DNA of 64,000 nt from Lytechinus variegatus (Eukaryota > Echinodermata > Echinoidea > Temnopleuroida > Toxopneustidae): positions 30,345,129 through 30,409,128 of the forward strand of contig NC_054746.1 of the NCBI RefSeq assembly GCF_018143015.1. The letters are read 5' to 3'. The notes under the pieces are model-generated. The model made no database searches, was not told the origin of the DNA, and was given only the letters and a program-made list of their open reading frames with translations. The first letter of the stretch is position 1; each line of letters begins with the position of its first letter. The position numbers and the translations under genes were made by a program. Of the stretch, positions 48,701 to 58,277 are shown piece after piece.

Positions 48701-51700
48701 TCGGAATATTACAAATTTTTGAGCTCGCGCTTTGCGCTCGCATTTTTTTGATTGGTGAGTTATGTATCCTATTTATGAGTCACTAAATGCAGTCCAGAAC
48801 AGCTTCCTTTTCTGGTCACTAAAAATTTCTGCTTGTGTTTTGTGCTCGCGTTAATTTGTTTAGTAAGATGCACACCTTTTTCATGATTACAAAAACAGCT
48901 CAAAATATTTAAATTTCATTTCTTATTACAACATCTCGCAAGGATGCCCTTTTAACAGTGATTGGCACCATTAAATTGACCCAAAATCGAGTTTTACAAC
49001 TTCAAAATTGATTTTTTTTTCAAAACCACTTGCTCGCTATGCTTTCTATAGCGGGAAATTAAAGCCTAAATCAAAATATCTGTCTTATCAATTAGAAATC
49101 ACTTAAAAAAGCTTTGCTGAACTGCACCAAAATTCTCATTTTGACTTATACTGTAAGTGCATTTTTGGCTTTGACCTCCCCCCAAAAAAATACATTCTGC
49201 CTCCCCTGTCCCAGGTAGAGGAGAAAGACATGTTGAGAATGGGCATGCCATGATCAGATCACCTTGGTAATAATAATTATTGCAATGTGAATCGCCTAGA
49301 ACAATAATGAATTGTACAAATGTAACTATATGCTGATATGTTTATTTTAATTTGATGTCTAAATCTACATGATCTATCATAAAATTATTTTCGTTTTAAA
49401 TGTACAAGGGTAAAAATTTTTGCTCGCTCACACCTTTTATACATTTGGTCCTGTGTGTCATGTATGCCGCCTAAGCATTGTTGTCTTTTTTTTTCCATAT
49501 ATTGTACAATTGAAATGCCTTGGCCTTGGCCTTGGCCTTGAGGTTTTCAGGCCTTGGCCTTGGCCTTGGGTTTCCATGCCTTGGCCTCAGCCTTGGTTAT
49601 TGAAGCCTTGGCCTTGGGTATTAAAGCCTTGGCCTTGGCCTTAGCCTTGGAGGTTTGAGCCTTGACTACAACACTGGTCTCTATAGAGTTCTTGGGATTT
49701 TCTTACATCTCTGGAGTAAAAAAGATACTTTACAAAATGCAATGTTTTCTTCATTCAAATATTATCCATGAATTGATCATAGAGCTACATGTAGCTCCAT
49801 AAATTTATCATAATGTCTGTGAGCAGTGAAAAAGGGACTCCACTCAGGTATAACAGTCATGAAGTGTAATGACAAAGGAGAGAGAAGTGCATTTTAGATA
49901 ATTATAATGAAGCATATAATATTATTTCTATAATTAATGCTAATGTGACATCACAGACCTACTTTTGCTTCAACAGCAAATATAGAGTTCTCCCTTAAAG
50001 CTTGTGTATAGTTTTGGTAAATCCACCAAAATGCACCTATCACTATTCCAATTCATTGCTAGGTAATATGAATGGATATGTCATATAACAGTTATGATGT
50101 GGAGGATATGAAATGAAAATGTGTTTTACAGGATAAATTTTGCGATTTTACATGGAAATTTAACTTGATCGGGTCTCCCGATCAAATTAAAATATCTGTG
50201 TGTTTTTGTCTTTCAATTAAATCCCATTCCAAATCATGGAATGGGCTGAAACTTTCAAGATATGTTCTTTGTCTGTAACTTTTGGATATCTAATCACTAA
50301 ATTTATAAGATAAGTGCTTGAATGCCCATTTTTTTTAATTTAGAACAAGCATCGCCGAGAGAGGGTGCTATATATCCAAGATTTGAATATTTGAAATTTT
50401 CTCAGAGAAGTGCAGTTGGAAAAATATATAACGGTCTCTACGCTTCAGTAAGACTGTCATATTAGATGATATTCGATTATCAATCACATTATTGACCCTT
50501 TACCAAAGCTATACACAAGCTTTAAGGTTCTAAAAAGGCCTATTAAACAGTTTGATTAAGTATCTTGCTTAAGATTTTCACAGACAAAATTTGCTAGATC
50601 AGCCAATCAGATGAGATGATTTCAGTGGCTTTTAACAGTTGTAACTAGATATCACTGACGAATCACTTCATGAAAAAGTGCCCAGGTCCATCCACCCATG
50701 ACTGTGGTATAAAATGTGGTATTACTGGAGGAAGTTAAAGGTGATGTTCTCTGTCTGTTGATTTACAGTGCTGCCAGACGACCTTCGTACAAGGTTCCTG
50801 TGAAGAAGGCTTGCAGACAACCTTTACAGGTAGCCAACAAGCACGGCAAGGTGAGATTAATTGGACTACAACCCGCAAGGTTAACATCATCGCCATTGAT
50901 GTCTGGCACTACTTGATTTCCTGTACATTTACAGGGCTTTCACACCGCCCTGATCAAGAAAATACCTGTCATTTATGAGAATTCTCTCGAGACCCCGAAG
51001 TACAAGGGGGTTATGTTTGCTCATTCATAACTCCCAAGCCAAATAAAATGTGTAGTTTGTGTTATTGCAATGTGGTTTCCACAGATTTTAATATCATAGC
51101 AAAGTATGCACATCTTTCTTGCCTTGAGATTAGATGAGAAGTTTGCATAATTTTTCTTCATCTAGCAAATATCCCTAAGAGATTTGCAGATAATTTTTGA
51201 AAACTTGAAAAATACCTACTACCTACTAATTTCCAGGTTCATGTATGTCTTTGGACACTGGATGAGAGTCAGAACCACCATTCACCCACAATCCCACATA
51301 CCCTGTTTCATAATTACCATATCTGGTATTTTCTTATCGTTGGAGAATACTCTGTATCATGTAGATGTGAAAGCATCTTCAGAGGTTATTGCCTCAAAAC
51401 ATAGCTTAATCTTGAACATCAAATTTCTTTGTATTCCCAGCCTGTGTCTATCAGTAAGATAAAAATAACTCCTATATTTGCCGACCACAGGTGTACTGCA
51501 AATAAGAGTACTGCCATACAAAGATTTGTTAGAGTCATGTGATGTCATTCAAAATATGGGATTTGATTAAAGGAAGAGTAAACTGACAATTTTTGAATAA
51601 TCATGGCCTTGTTATTCAGAAATTAGTTTAATTTGAATTTTGAACTCTAGTATTTATTGTACTTTTCATCAATTTCACTTTTAATTTTTAATATTGTGTA

Positions 51701-54700
51701 ATTTGACATACCTTTCTTTCTTGAAATTTAAAATATAATTTTTTAGTCTTTTTTTTTGATGGATCTACATGTATTAGAATGAATGACCTATCATGACAGG
51801 GTTTGCCAGATATGCTAACTACTAACCTCAATAATTTTTGTCCAATCAGATCAAGACCCCATCACCAAGAAAGCCTTCAGTAAGACGTGTCCATCATAAA
51901 GCTGATTTCATACTCCCAGGATGCGATGTCGGCTACGACGAGGTGGACGATAAGGAGAATTGCTCACGTAATGATAAATACAATGCTAGAGAGGATAGAG
52001 CTCCACCTCCAGAGGTGAGTCTCAAACCTTCAAAATGATTTCCATTTTAAGCTTCATTTCATATTATAATGATAGTTTGATATCTTCGATTAAAGATAAT
52101 GAAAAAAATGTTTGTAAAATATTTGTATTCAGTATTTCCATCACAAAAAGTTAACAAAATGTCCTTTTTGTAGATTTACTAGTTATGTAGGTCACAAGAT
52201 AAATTAAAAGATGCTGCAACAACTATTTGATATTTTGTGTTTTGACAATTCAATTTATTTTCACAAAATAACACTTACCATTGCTAACATGAATGAAGTC
52301 ACTTTACTCCTGAAATACCAACAACAAAAAATCACACCCCTATAGATGGTAGCTACACAGTCTCCTACACTGCATTTAACTCCTAGTGCTGTGAAACCTA
52401 GTCAAATGCTGGTAGAGTAGTGTCATGAGGTTCTTTGAATCTGTTGCCACCTGGACTTGGTTGATCCTTGTACAAAGTCTTAAAAAATTACATAACTTGA
52501 ATAACAGGTCAAGTTGAAAATGATTTTCCAGTGAATGATAATAATAATAATAATAAAACATTGCTTATATAGTGCATATAACAATGATAAAATCATGTCT
52601 CTATGTGCTTTAGAAAGAAGAATAGAAAGAATGGAGAAGAAAGAAAAGCCTGTTCACAGAGGAGCAAATATATAATCAATGAATAGGTACTTGTTTTACA
52701 AAAAGGAATGTCTTCAAAAGGGACTTAAAGGATTCTACATTTTTAGCTTGTTTAACAATATCAGGTAATTTATTCCAAAGTTCAGCAGAGGACATTTTGA
52801 ATGAACGAGCGCCATAGAATTGAGTGTTTATTTTGGGAACTACAAGGAGGGATTTGTTATTAGATCTTAATTTTCTTTGGGGTACATACTGTTCAATGAG
52901 TTCTTTGAGATAGAATGACGATTGACCTTTTAAGCATTGTCTGATTTATTTTTCAGTTACATTCTGGTCATACCACCATCCTATCCATCATGTCCAATCG
53001 TTTGATCCATCTCAATGCTGCCTTAACCTTTTGGCGTCAAGGACCGAATGACTACATCTCCTATGTGATGAGAACGGAAGATGATGCTGCTACAGTAGAT
53101 ACACTACCTGTCCTAATCCATTGGTAAGGATATGTAATATGATGTCCTATATACTAAAACATTGTTGTCTGATTGATTATGAGTGAATTATTCATGTAGT
53201 AATTGTAGTAATGAATTGTAGATTTGGCCAGCAATTAGCTGATCACCCAACTTGACTCAAGTTAATATCAATACTTGGTGGCAAAAACATTTTTTAACAG
53301 TTTAAGAAACATTATGAGAAAAAGACATGAAATGTACTGGCTTGTTTCAGGGAATTTATTTACATTTGATTGAACTAAACTGCAACTAACTCAAATCTTA
53401 TTTCAATTAGTGTTTAAGCTGGTGTTGAGGTACATGCAATACCAGGTTTGTTCCCTACAATTTAACAAAGTCAAAAATACAAGGCTTCACTCTAAACTTT
53501 AAAGGGTGCATTAAACATGTAATTTCTCCAAAAAAATTGAAAAGGACAGGATAGCCACATACATAAATTGTGAAAAAATTTACTAGTGAAGTTGAAACTT
53601 ATAGTTGAAAATATAGAATGTAATTATTATTATGATATTTCAGAGGTTACTTGGAATCGTAAAATGGGGTGGGGTATTCATGATTTACCATTTATTTCCC
53701 CCTCTCTTTTTCCTTTCTCCCTCTTCCTCTTTATAGCCTAAAGAACAAGACACCAGTCAGCAAACAGCTATCACTAGGAGCATGCTTTGATTTACTCCCT
53801 ACTCTCAAGAAACTTCTAAGCAGCAAGTATGAAGAGTAAGTAATCTTATCAATTTTAAGAGATACAAGGGAACCGTTTCATTAAGCTCTTTGTAAAGTCA
53901 TTGTGAAAGTGCCAAAATGGCCTAATGTTTCGGGATGAAGGCTTGCCTAAACCTTATTTATTTGATGAAGGTTTGCCTAAACTTTGTTGAAACATACTAG
54001 CTCTAGATGTATAGGATGATATAATTGAAATTCACCTACGTGTAATATTGATTGAAAGTATTTCTATCAGAATTGTTGCTCACTGCAACTACTCTAGTAC
54101 ATGGCCTACAGAATTAGCATCACCGTTTTCTCTATATTTTCTTTGCTATAGTTACGTGAAGACGAGTCTGGATACACTGCGTACCATGTTAAGATTCTGG
54201 TGGACTGATTTGATAGCTCACAGAAACCAAAGCTTCTCTGGTAATTTGCAAGAAAGCAGGTAAGGCAGATCTGAAAATTAGACTATGGGACCAAAATCAA
54301 AATTCTCAAAGATGGTTCTGAAATCATGGCTTAACAATGAAGGTTTATTGTGGCCTGGCTGATAAAACCTTGTATCTGATTTTAAGATATTTTGATGTCA
54401 GCTCAGAATGTCTTAATTTTAATTTTATTCTAGGCTGCCCTCAAAAGTTTGAGATATGAGGCTTTATCAGCCCTGCCACATTAGGCAGATTTCATGAATT
54501 ATAATTTTGACTATTTAGAAAGTGTATTGAGAAAGGCCCTATAATAAATGAGTGCTTTTGTGATAGTGATAAATTCATAGTTATTTATTTCAAGTAAAGT
54601 GAATTGTGGGCCCATTTGAATTAATCTTTGTCTCATTAACAAGAGCAGCAATGATAGATTTTTCCTCTGACATTTATTTATTTTTCAATGTGCATGCTAA

Positions 54701-57157
54701 ATCAATGTATGCATTTACAGTAAACATGGTTTCATATTAAACTATGATATCAAAACTTAATTTGTGAATTCTGGTCATTATGTCTTGTATATTTGACCCA
54801 TGAAAACATTTTTTAGGTTTTGGTAAATAAATGTCTATTATATCGCCAACTTGCCAAATTTCTTTTTTTTTTCTTTAAATGCATGCCTGAAAAGATTGTC
54901 AAAAATTGCCAAATCATGGTGAATTTAGGTTTGTAGAAAAAAAAAGCAATCCAACAAAATTTAGTATATCAAGTGATACATCATACTTTCAAGCATTCAT
55001 TATGAAAGTTTTGAATCTGATTGGTAGGAGCTTTGTCAGATAAAGCATAATTTCTTTTGAATATAATACTTGAGAGTTTTAGAAAAATTTATAAACTTTT
55101 TAAAATTTTTTACAAACTGTAGTCATGCAAAAGCTAGCCATTTTTAACACACTATTGCATTAAAGTGAGTGAAAAATTCTCTTGCATGATATGCATTATA
55201 TGTTGTTAAGTATTTATTAGATAGAATTTCTCTTTGCTAAATATATTGCAATGATGTATTGAATTTAACAGTTCACTTCATATTCGATTTATAGAAGTGT
55301 GGCCGGTATCTACATGAGTGCCATCGCTATGACAGACATCATCACCAAACTATGCAAGCGGCAAGATAGTATAGCAAAGAAAGCAGAGGTAAATTTGTTT
55401 CTCTCTCACAGACGTTCAAATCAATTGAATTAATTGAAATGATTTATTTTACCAGTACAATCAAATAGACAGGACTTTCCATGTAGGTTGTGAAAGTGTA
55501 ATCGCCAAAAACCCATTGAGAAGGAAAAAAAATATGATACATAATCTACTTATAACAAGGATGGGGAGTGAATGATGATGACGAGAATGACATCAGTCAG
55601 CATATTAAAGCAACTTTGAACAGCGCCATCTCAAGACCTAAACTACCTCACTATGGGCCCTGCATTCTTATCAAGCATGCTATATTTTAATAAATAGTCT
55701 TATAATGTATACTCCTTACAATTGTCACTTATTTCCTTTAGTGGAGGTGCTGTGGCTGAGTGGTCTAAGGTGCCTGGTAAACACGCAAAGGTTCAGGGTT
55801 CAATTCCTGGCCACAACATCTTGGGGAAAGGCATATAGACCAATTTCACGGCCTGTTTATGTATTTGGCCCTCTATCGGCGACGCCATTGCTGCGGTGTG
55901 CAAGTGCGCTGACCGCGATTGGCTCTGTGTACAAATTCAATGAAAGATTACAGATAAGCTCTGATATTGTGTCATTAACTTCATCATAAAACAATAAAAT
56001 AAAGCATGGACACCTGGGTAGACGATGTAAGACAATGGCCATATCTGACCGATGAAGGTATGATGAATTTTTGCACTTTGGCTACTTTTTCCCCTTAGTT
56101 TTGTCAGTAAAAGTGAGTTGATGATGACCAAGAATCGCTGTTGGTTTTCATCAGGGAGCTCACTTCTTGTTGCTAGTAAATTGTGTTAGAGTAGCGGGAG
56201 AGTGAACGAGAGAGAGAGAGAGGGAGAGAGGATGAGAGAGGGGAGAGGGGGGGAGAGTATGTGTGAGAGGAGGGGGATAGTGAGAGGGGAGAGAGGAATA
56301 GTAAGAAGGGGGGGGGGGTAGTGAGAGAGAGAGAGGGGGTGGGCTAGTGAGAGAGTGTGTGAGAGAGGGAGGGGAGGGATAGTGTGTGTGTGAGAGAGAG
56401 AGAGGGACTGATATTTCCATCTAAGTCCTTTCTGTTGATGTTTTTTATCCGCTGGCGACGCATTCCTTCATCACGGCCTGGAAACCTATGCAGGGAGTAC
56501 GGCTTCACACACACTGAACAGGCTTCATGAGTCCAAGGCGAGTGAATTTCACATTCACTTTGCTTCCAATCCTGAAGCTGTCTCCATTTGTTGTGGAAAT
56601 TGAACCAAGCACAGCTGCGACCGGCACTTCTCCGATTAATGCTCATTGTGAATCTGACAAGAAATCTGCTCAATTGTTCCAAAATAAAAAAAAAATCGAA
56701 CGAATGTACCAAATACCCTATTGACTTGTGTACTATAAAAGTTGATTCGCCCACCGCAGCATGGCGACCAGTCTGCTGCCCTCTCACGTTGTGAAATTGG
56801 TCTATACCAAGCAGGTCTATCATGCATGAAATCAATGAAAATGTTTTAAGCATTATATGTAGCAACATGTGCACATTTTGTTTGAAAAAATAATATCCTA
56901 CAACTTTCCCTACCATTATATTTGCCAAGAAACATTAGGTTTTGAGTATGTTTCTGTGTCTTTTCGCTCTCTCTATTTCATTTCTTCTTTTCTGTCTCTT
57001 TTATTATCTTCGTCCTGTATATTTGTTTGTAAGCTGCTCTTTCTTGTTTCTCCTCTCTTTCATCTCCCTTTCTTTTAATACTACTATTAATTCCATCTCA
57101 CTGTTATTATTTTCTCTCTCCCCACAGGTTGTTGGAACACTCCTAGCTCAGCTCTAG
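45619..57157 (+). CDS. KATNBL1: KATNBL1-like protein (katanin p80 con80-domain protein), nine coding exons
   Basis: Joining nine GT-AG exons (45619-45720, 46258-46307, 50769-50850, 51850-52014, 52957-53123, 53737-53835, 54152-54259, 55295-55388, 57128-57157) gives one uninterrupted frame of 298 codons; human KATNBL1 is about 304. Residues about 134-298 match the con80 domain: NAALTFWRQGPNDYISYVMR, then LPVLIHCL, LGACFDLLPTLKKLLSSKYE and a C-terminal VVGTLLAQL. The N-terminal half is basic (RRPSYKVPVKK, RKPSVRRVHHK) and carries a KEN tripeptide at 113-115. In vertebrates this family binds katanin p60 subunits through con80 and modulates microtubule severing; it is nuclear in interphase and at spindle poles in mitosis. 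The con80 identification is firm. The first two exons (residues 1-51) do not resemble the human N terminus and rest on phase and total length. Confidence 0.9.
46258..46307 (+). CDS. KATNBL1: KATNBL1-like exon, residues 35-51
   Basis: Acceptor TTATTCCAG, donor GTAAGT, 50 nt, ending two bases into a codon. It encodes SSKPGQSKYAWKDGNK; the SKYAW string echoes NKYIW of the previous exon, so the two may be a duplicated short motif. A poly-G run of 18 follows in the intron near 46362-46379. Confidence 0.75.
46620..46647 (+). CDS. Candidate alternative last exon giving a 59-aa short isoform
   Basis: After acceptor TTTACTCTAG the sequence continues the frame of the preceding exon (phase 2) as V-YYQSEELQ followed by TGA at 46645-46647. 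The product would be 59 aa, lacking con80 and ending with KVYYQSEELQ. A hAT transposon begins at 46668, so any 3' untranslated region would run into transposon sequence. Alternatively this is a coincidental cryptic acceptor, or the small protein is a separate gene ahead of KATNBL1. Confidence 0.4.
47115..48288 (+). mobile_element. Inner hAT-type element nested in the outer one, internal ~105-118 bp units
   Basis: Starts CAATGGCGTAACTACAGG and ends CCACGGTACGCCACTG. ATTATAGT is duplicated exactly at 47107-47114 and 48289-48296. Units with GCTCGCGCTTCGCGCTCGCA lie at 47653, 47766, 48002, 48106 and a decayed one at about 48211. The ends resemble the small element at 38383-38645. There is no transposase. 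It inserted after the outer element because its duplication lies in outer-element sequence. Confidence 0.92.
48650..49208 (-). mobile_element. Fragment of the CAGGGGAGGC transposon family, inside the outer hAT element
   Basis: Inverted relative to the copy at 8814-9105. It ends TTCTGCCTCCCCTG at 49208 and shares GAGTTTTACAACTTCAAAA. Two GCTCGCGC-type units lie at about 48722 and 48828. Its left boundary is not visible, so the start is approximate. Confidence 0.55.
50769..50850 (+). CDS. KATNBL1: KATNBL1-like exon, residues 51-78
   Basis: Acceptor TGATTTACAG, donor GTGAGA. One base completes the split valine codon, then AARRPSYKVPVKKACRQPLQ and VANKHGK follow. This basic segment lines up with the lysine-rich region before the VHH string in vertebrate KATNBL1 (comparison from memory). 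Confidence 0.85.
51850..52014 (+). CDS. KATNBL1: KATNBL1-like exon, residues 79-133, with KEN motif
   Basis: Acceptor TCCAATCAG, donor GTGAGT, 55 codons in phase 0. It holds RRVHHKADF and GCDVGYDEVDDKENC. The RVHH and KEN strings have counterparts in human KATNBL1 as I recall it. The tail after KEN is acidic and polar and ends APPPE. Confidence 0.9.
52533..52943 (-). mobile_element. 5'-truncated LINE with C-terminal end of its reverse-transcriptase ORF
   Basis: On the minus strand an 88-codon open frame (52942 to stop at 52676-52678) reads QCLKGQSSFYLKELIEQY, later YGARSFKMSSAELWNKLPDI and SFKSLLKTFLF. This is the typical carboxyl end of ORF2 in CR1/L2/jockey-type non-LTR elements (the RSF...LWNKLP...FKxxLKTxLF pattern). 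A short 3' untranslated region ends GCACTATATAAGCAATG plus ATT repeats. The element is cut at 52943, 13 bases before the splice acceptor end of the next coding exon. The frame is intact, so the insertion is not ancient. Confidence 0.88.
52957..53123 (+). CDS. KATNBL1: KATNBL1-like exon, residues 134-189 (start of con80)
   Basis: Acceptor TTATTTTTCAG, donor GTAAGG. It encodes LHSGHTTILSIMSNRLIHLN then the strongly conserved AALTFWRQ and the acidic RTEDDAATVDTLPVLIHC. This is the strongest match to the family. The intron end before it is occupied by a LINE fragment. Confidence 0.95.
53737..53835 (+). CDS. KATNBL1: KATNBL1-like exon, residues 189-222
   Basis: Preceded by a long pyrimidine tract (TCTTCCTCTTTATAG), donor GTAAGT. 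It encodes LKNKTPVSKQLSLGACFDLL then PTLKKLLSSKYE, matching the middle helices of con80. Confidence 0.95.
54152..54259 (+). CDS. KATNBL1: KATNBL1-like exon, residues 222-258
   Basis: Acceptor TTTGCTATAG, donor GTAAGG. It encodes YVKTSLDTLRTMLRFWWTDL and ends QESR. The RFWW pair corresponds to the RWW of vertebrate family members as recalled. Confidence 0.95.
55295..55388 (+). CDS. KATNBL1: KATNBL1-like exon, residues 258-289
   Basis: Acceptor GATTTATAG, donor GTAAAT. It encodes SVAGIYMSAIAMTDIITKLC and KRQDSIAKKAE, a predicted amphipathic helix near the end of con80. Confidence 0.9.
55743..56005 (+). mobile_element. tRNA-like SINE in the last intron
   Basis: The tRNA-like head GTGGCTGAGTGGTCTAAGG (A box) and B box GGTTCAATTCC (55797-55807) resemble Leu/Ser tRNA genes. 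The stem ends CTGTGGC and GCCACAAC pair. The body is non-tRNA and the end is A-rich (AAACAATAAAATAAA). It is not an intact tRNA gene because the anticodon arm is not well formed and an unrelated body follows directly. Part of its body (TATAGACCAATTTCAC, about 55837) recurs inverted at 56745-56812. Confidence 0.7.
56192..56412. repeat. GA/GGGA low-complexity tract
   Basis: Long run of GAGAGAGAGGGGGG units within the last intron. It forms the tail of a 194-codon minus-strand open frame (56344-56928) rich in Ser, Leu, Pro and Thr at its end, which I do not accept as a gene. Confidence 0.9.
56745..56812 (-). repeat. Short dispersed repeat, TATAGACCAATTTCAC type
   Basis: On the minus strand TATAGACCAATTTCACAACG is followed by GAGGGCAGCA and GTCGCCATGCTGCGGTGGG. 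The same order of strings (TATAGACCAATTTCAC, GGCGACGCCATTGCTGCGGT) occurs in the SINE body at 55837-55900. Confidence 0.55.
57128..57157 (+). CDS. KATNBL1: KATNBL1-like last coding exon with stop
   Basis: Acceptor TCTCTCCCCACAG, then VVGTLLAQL and TAG at 57155-57157. The short hydrophobic C terminus matches the AYLLQL-type ending of the family. Confidence 0.9.
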   Translation, partial: VVGTLLAQL

Positions 57158-57880
57158 AGGCCATTATCCAATATATTACAAGATTGCTGTGAAGTATGTA
57201 CATTAAATCATGTAAGATGGAGATACATGTATTTTTCTACCATTTTTTTTTCTTCATTTTGTATTGGTAACTAGAATTAATTGAAGCAGGCAGCATTTAG
57301 TTCAAGTCCATGTTTTGTTTTCATTTCATGTTTCATTACAAGAAATAACATTATATATGCATGTTTTCATTTGTTTCATATTGATGGTCACAAGTAATAA
57401 CAATATTGATTGTTTGGGTATGTTAATTATTTATGACCACATTCCCATAACATGAATATTAGCAATTGATAGTAAGGCTGATTTTTAAAATTGATCATCA
57501 ATAGTAATCAATGCAATCAGTAATAGAAATCAGCCCCATTGTCAAGGGCCATGCTTTATATAATGGGCCCATGAGAACTTTTCTTAAAAGTTGTCATTAT
57601 CTGATACTGTAGTAAAAATTCAAGCACCTGTGCTTTTCGGGCAATCGAATAACGGATATTTGTCAGATCTGACAACTTGTCAAATAATGGACATTGATGA
57701 AATGCCCCCTTGATTTCCTTCATTTAAATCAATAGTCTTAATCAAAACTGCTCTCCTGTAGTTTTGTTTTCTTCTTAAGTAAATTACTGTATCTTATTTA
57801 GAAATGTTTGGGTTGATTTTTCAGTAATATACTTATTGATATACATGTACCAGCTACGTTTGATTGTAAATAAATCCTTG
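57158..57880 (+). other. Probable 3' untranslated region of the KATNBL1-like gene with poly(A) signal
   Basis: AT-rich sequence after the stop. The first good AATAAA is at 57869-57874. Others at 59202-59207 and 59842-59847 would give a much longer end that includes a SINE and a foldback element. The exact end cannot be decided. Confidence 0.4.
57640..57706 (-). repeat. GACAAGT-type dispersed repeat, partial copy 3
   Basis: Contains TTTGTCAGATCTGACAACTT and ATTGATGAAATGC, matching the outer part of copies 1 and 2; the GGTTACTATGGTAAC half is absent. Confidence 0.65.
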
Positions 57881-57980
57881 AATTCTTCTGTGCATGATGG
57901 TTTGTGTCAGAGATCAGATTATCAGCCTAAAGAGTACATGTACATATAAGCCCATGAAATGGTATACTGGTGGAGTATAA

Positions 57981-58277
57981 TGGTGGAGCGTTGTAGCCCG
58001 GTGGATTAGTCTCTGGACTTTGAAACAGTGGGTCGTGGTTTCGAATCCCAACTATGGCGTAATTTCCTTCAGCAAGAAATTGATCCACAATGTGCTGCAC
58101 TCAACCCAGGTGAGGTAAATGGGTACCTGGCAGAAATTTATTCCTTGAAACGCAGCGCGCGTAACAGCTGCAATGCTAAAGCCAGGGAAATTATGCTGCA
58201 TATACTGGAGAGCGCTTAGAGACTTCTGACAAAGTAAGTGTTTAGCGCTATATAAGCAAGTATAATTATTATTATAC
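57981..58277 (+). mobile_element. tRNA-derived SINE, plus strand, with LINE-like tail
   Basis: The head contains TAGCCCGGTGGATTAGTCTC (A box) and B box GGTTTCGAATCC (58037-58048, one base longer than consensus). The body includes TGCTGCACTCAACCCAGGTG and GTAAATGGGTACCTGGCA, shared with the copy at 15470-15740. The tail GCGCTATATAAGCAAGT plus ATT repeats matches the 3' end of the LINE fragment at 52533-52943. Confidence 0.88.

Larger units (their letters stand above)
46668..49676 (+). mobile_element. Outer hAT-type element with CTTGGC subterminal arrays and 8-bp duplication
   Basis: The left end CAGTGTTGTAGT and right end ACTACAACACTG are perfect inverted 12-mers. GTCTCTAT is duplicated exactly at 46660-46667 and 49677-49684. 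Inside each end lie arrays of CCTTGG/CTTGGC (46690-46850 and about 49515-49665), in the same orientation on both sides rather than inverted. The 3-kb element has no transposase frame. It is interrupted by another hAT element at 47115-48288 and contains a fragment of a third family to 49208. It lies within an intron of the KATNBL1-like gene. Confidence 0.92.

Noticed and set aside
49420-49644. Plus-strand frame with repeated Pro-Trp pairs
   Set aside because: It is a translation of the CTTGGC array of the outer hAT element.
55743-55817. Possible Leu/Ser tRNA gene with good A and B boxes
   Set aside because: The anticodon arm does not fold convincingly, and an unrelated body with an A-rich tail follows directly, so a SINE head is the better reading.
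56344-56928. Minus-strand open frame of 194 codons, the second longest in the window
   Set aside because: It lies inside an intron of the plus-strand gene. Its end is the translation of a GA microsatellite (Ser-Leu-Thr-Pro repeats) and its middle overlaps a dispersed repeat (56745-56812). No family motif is visible.
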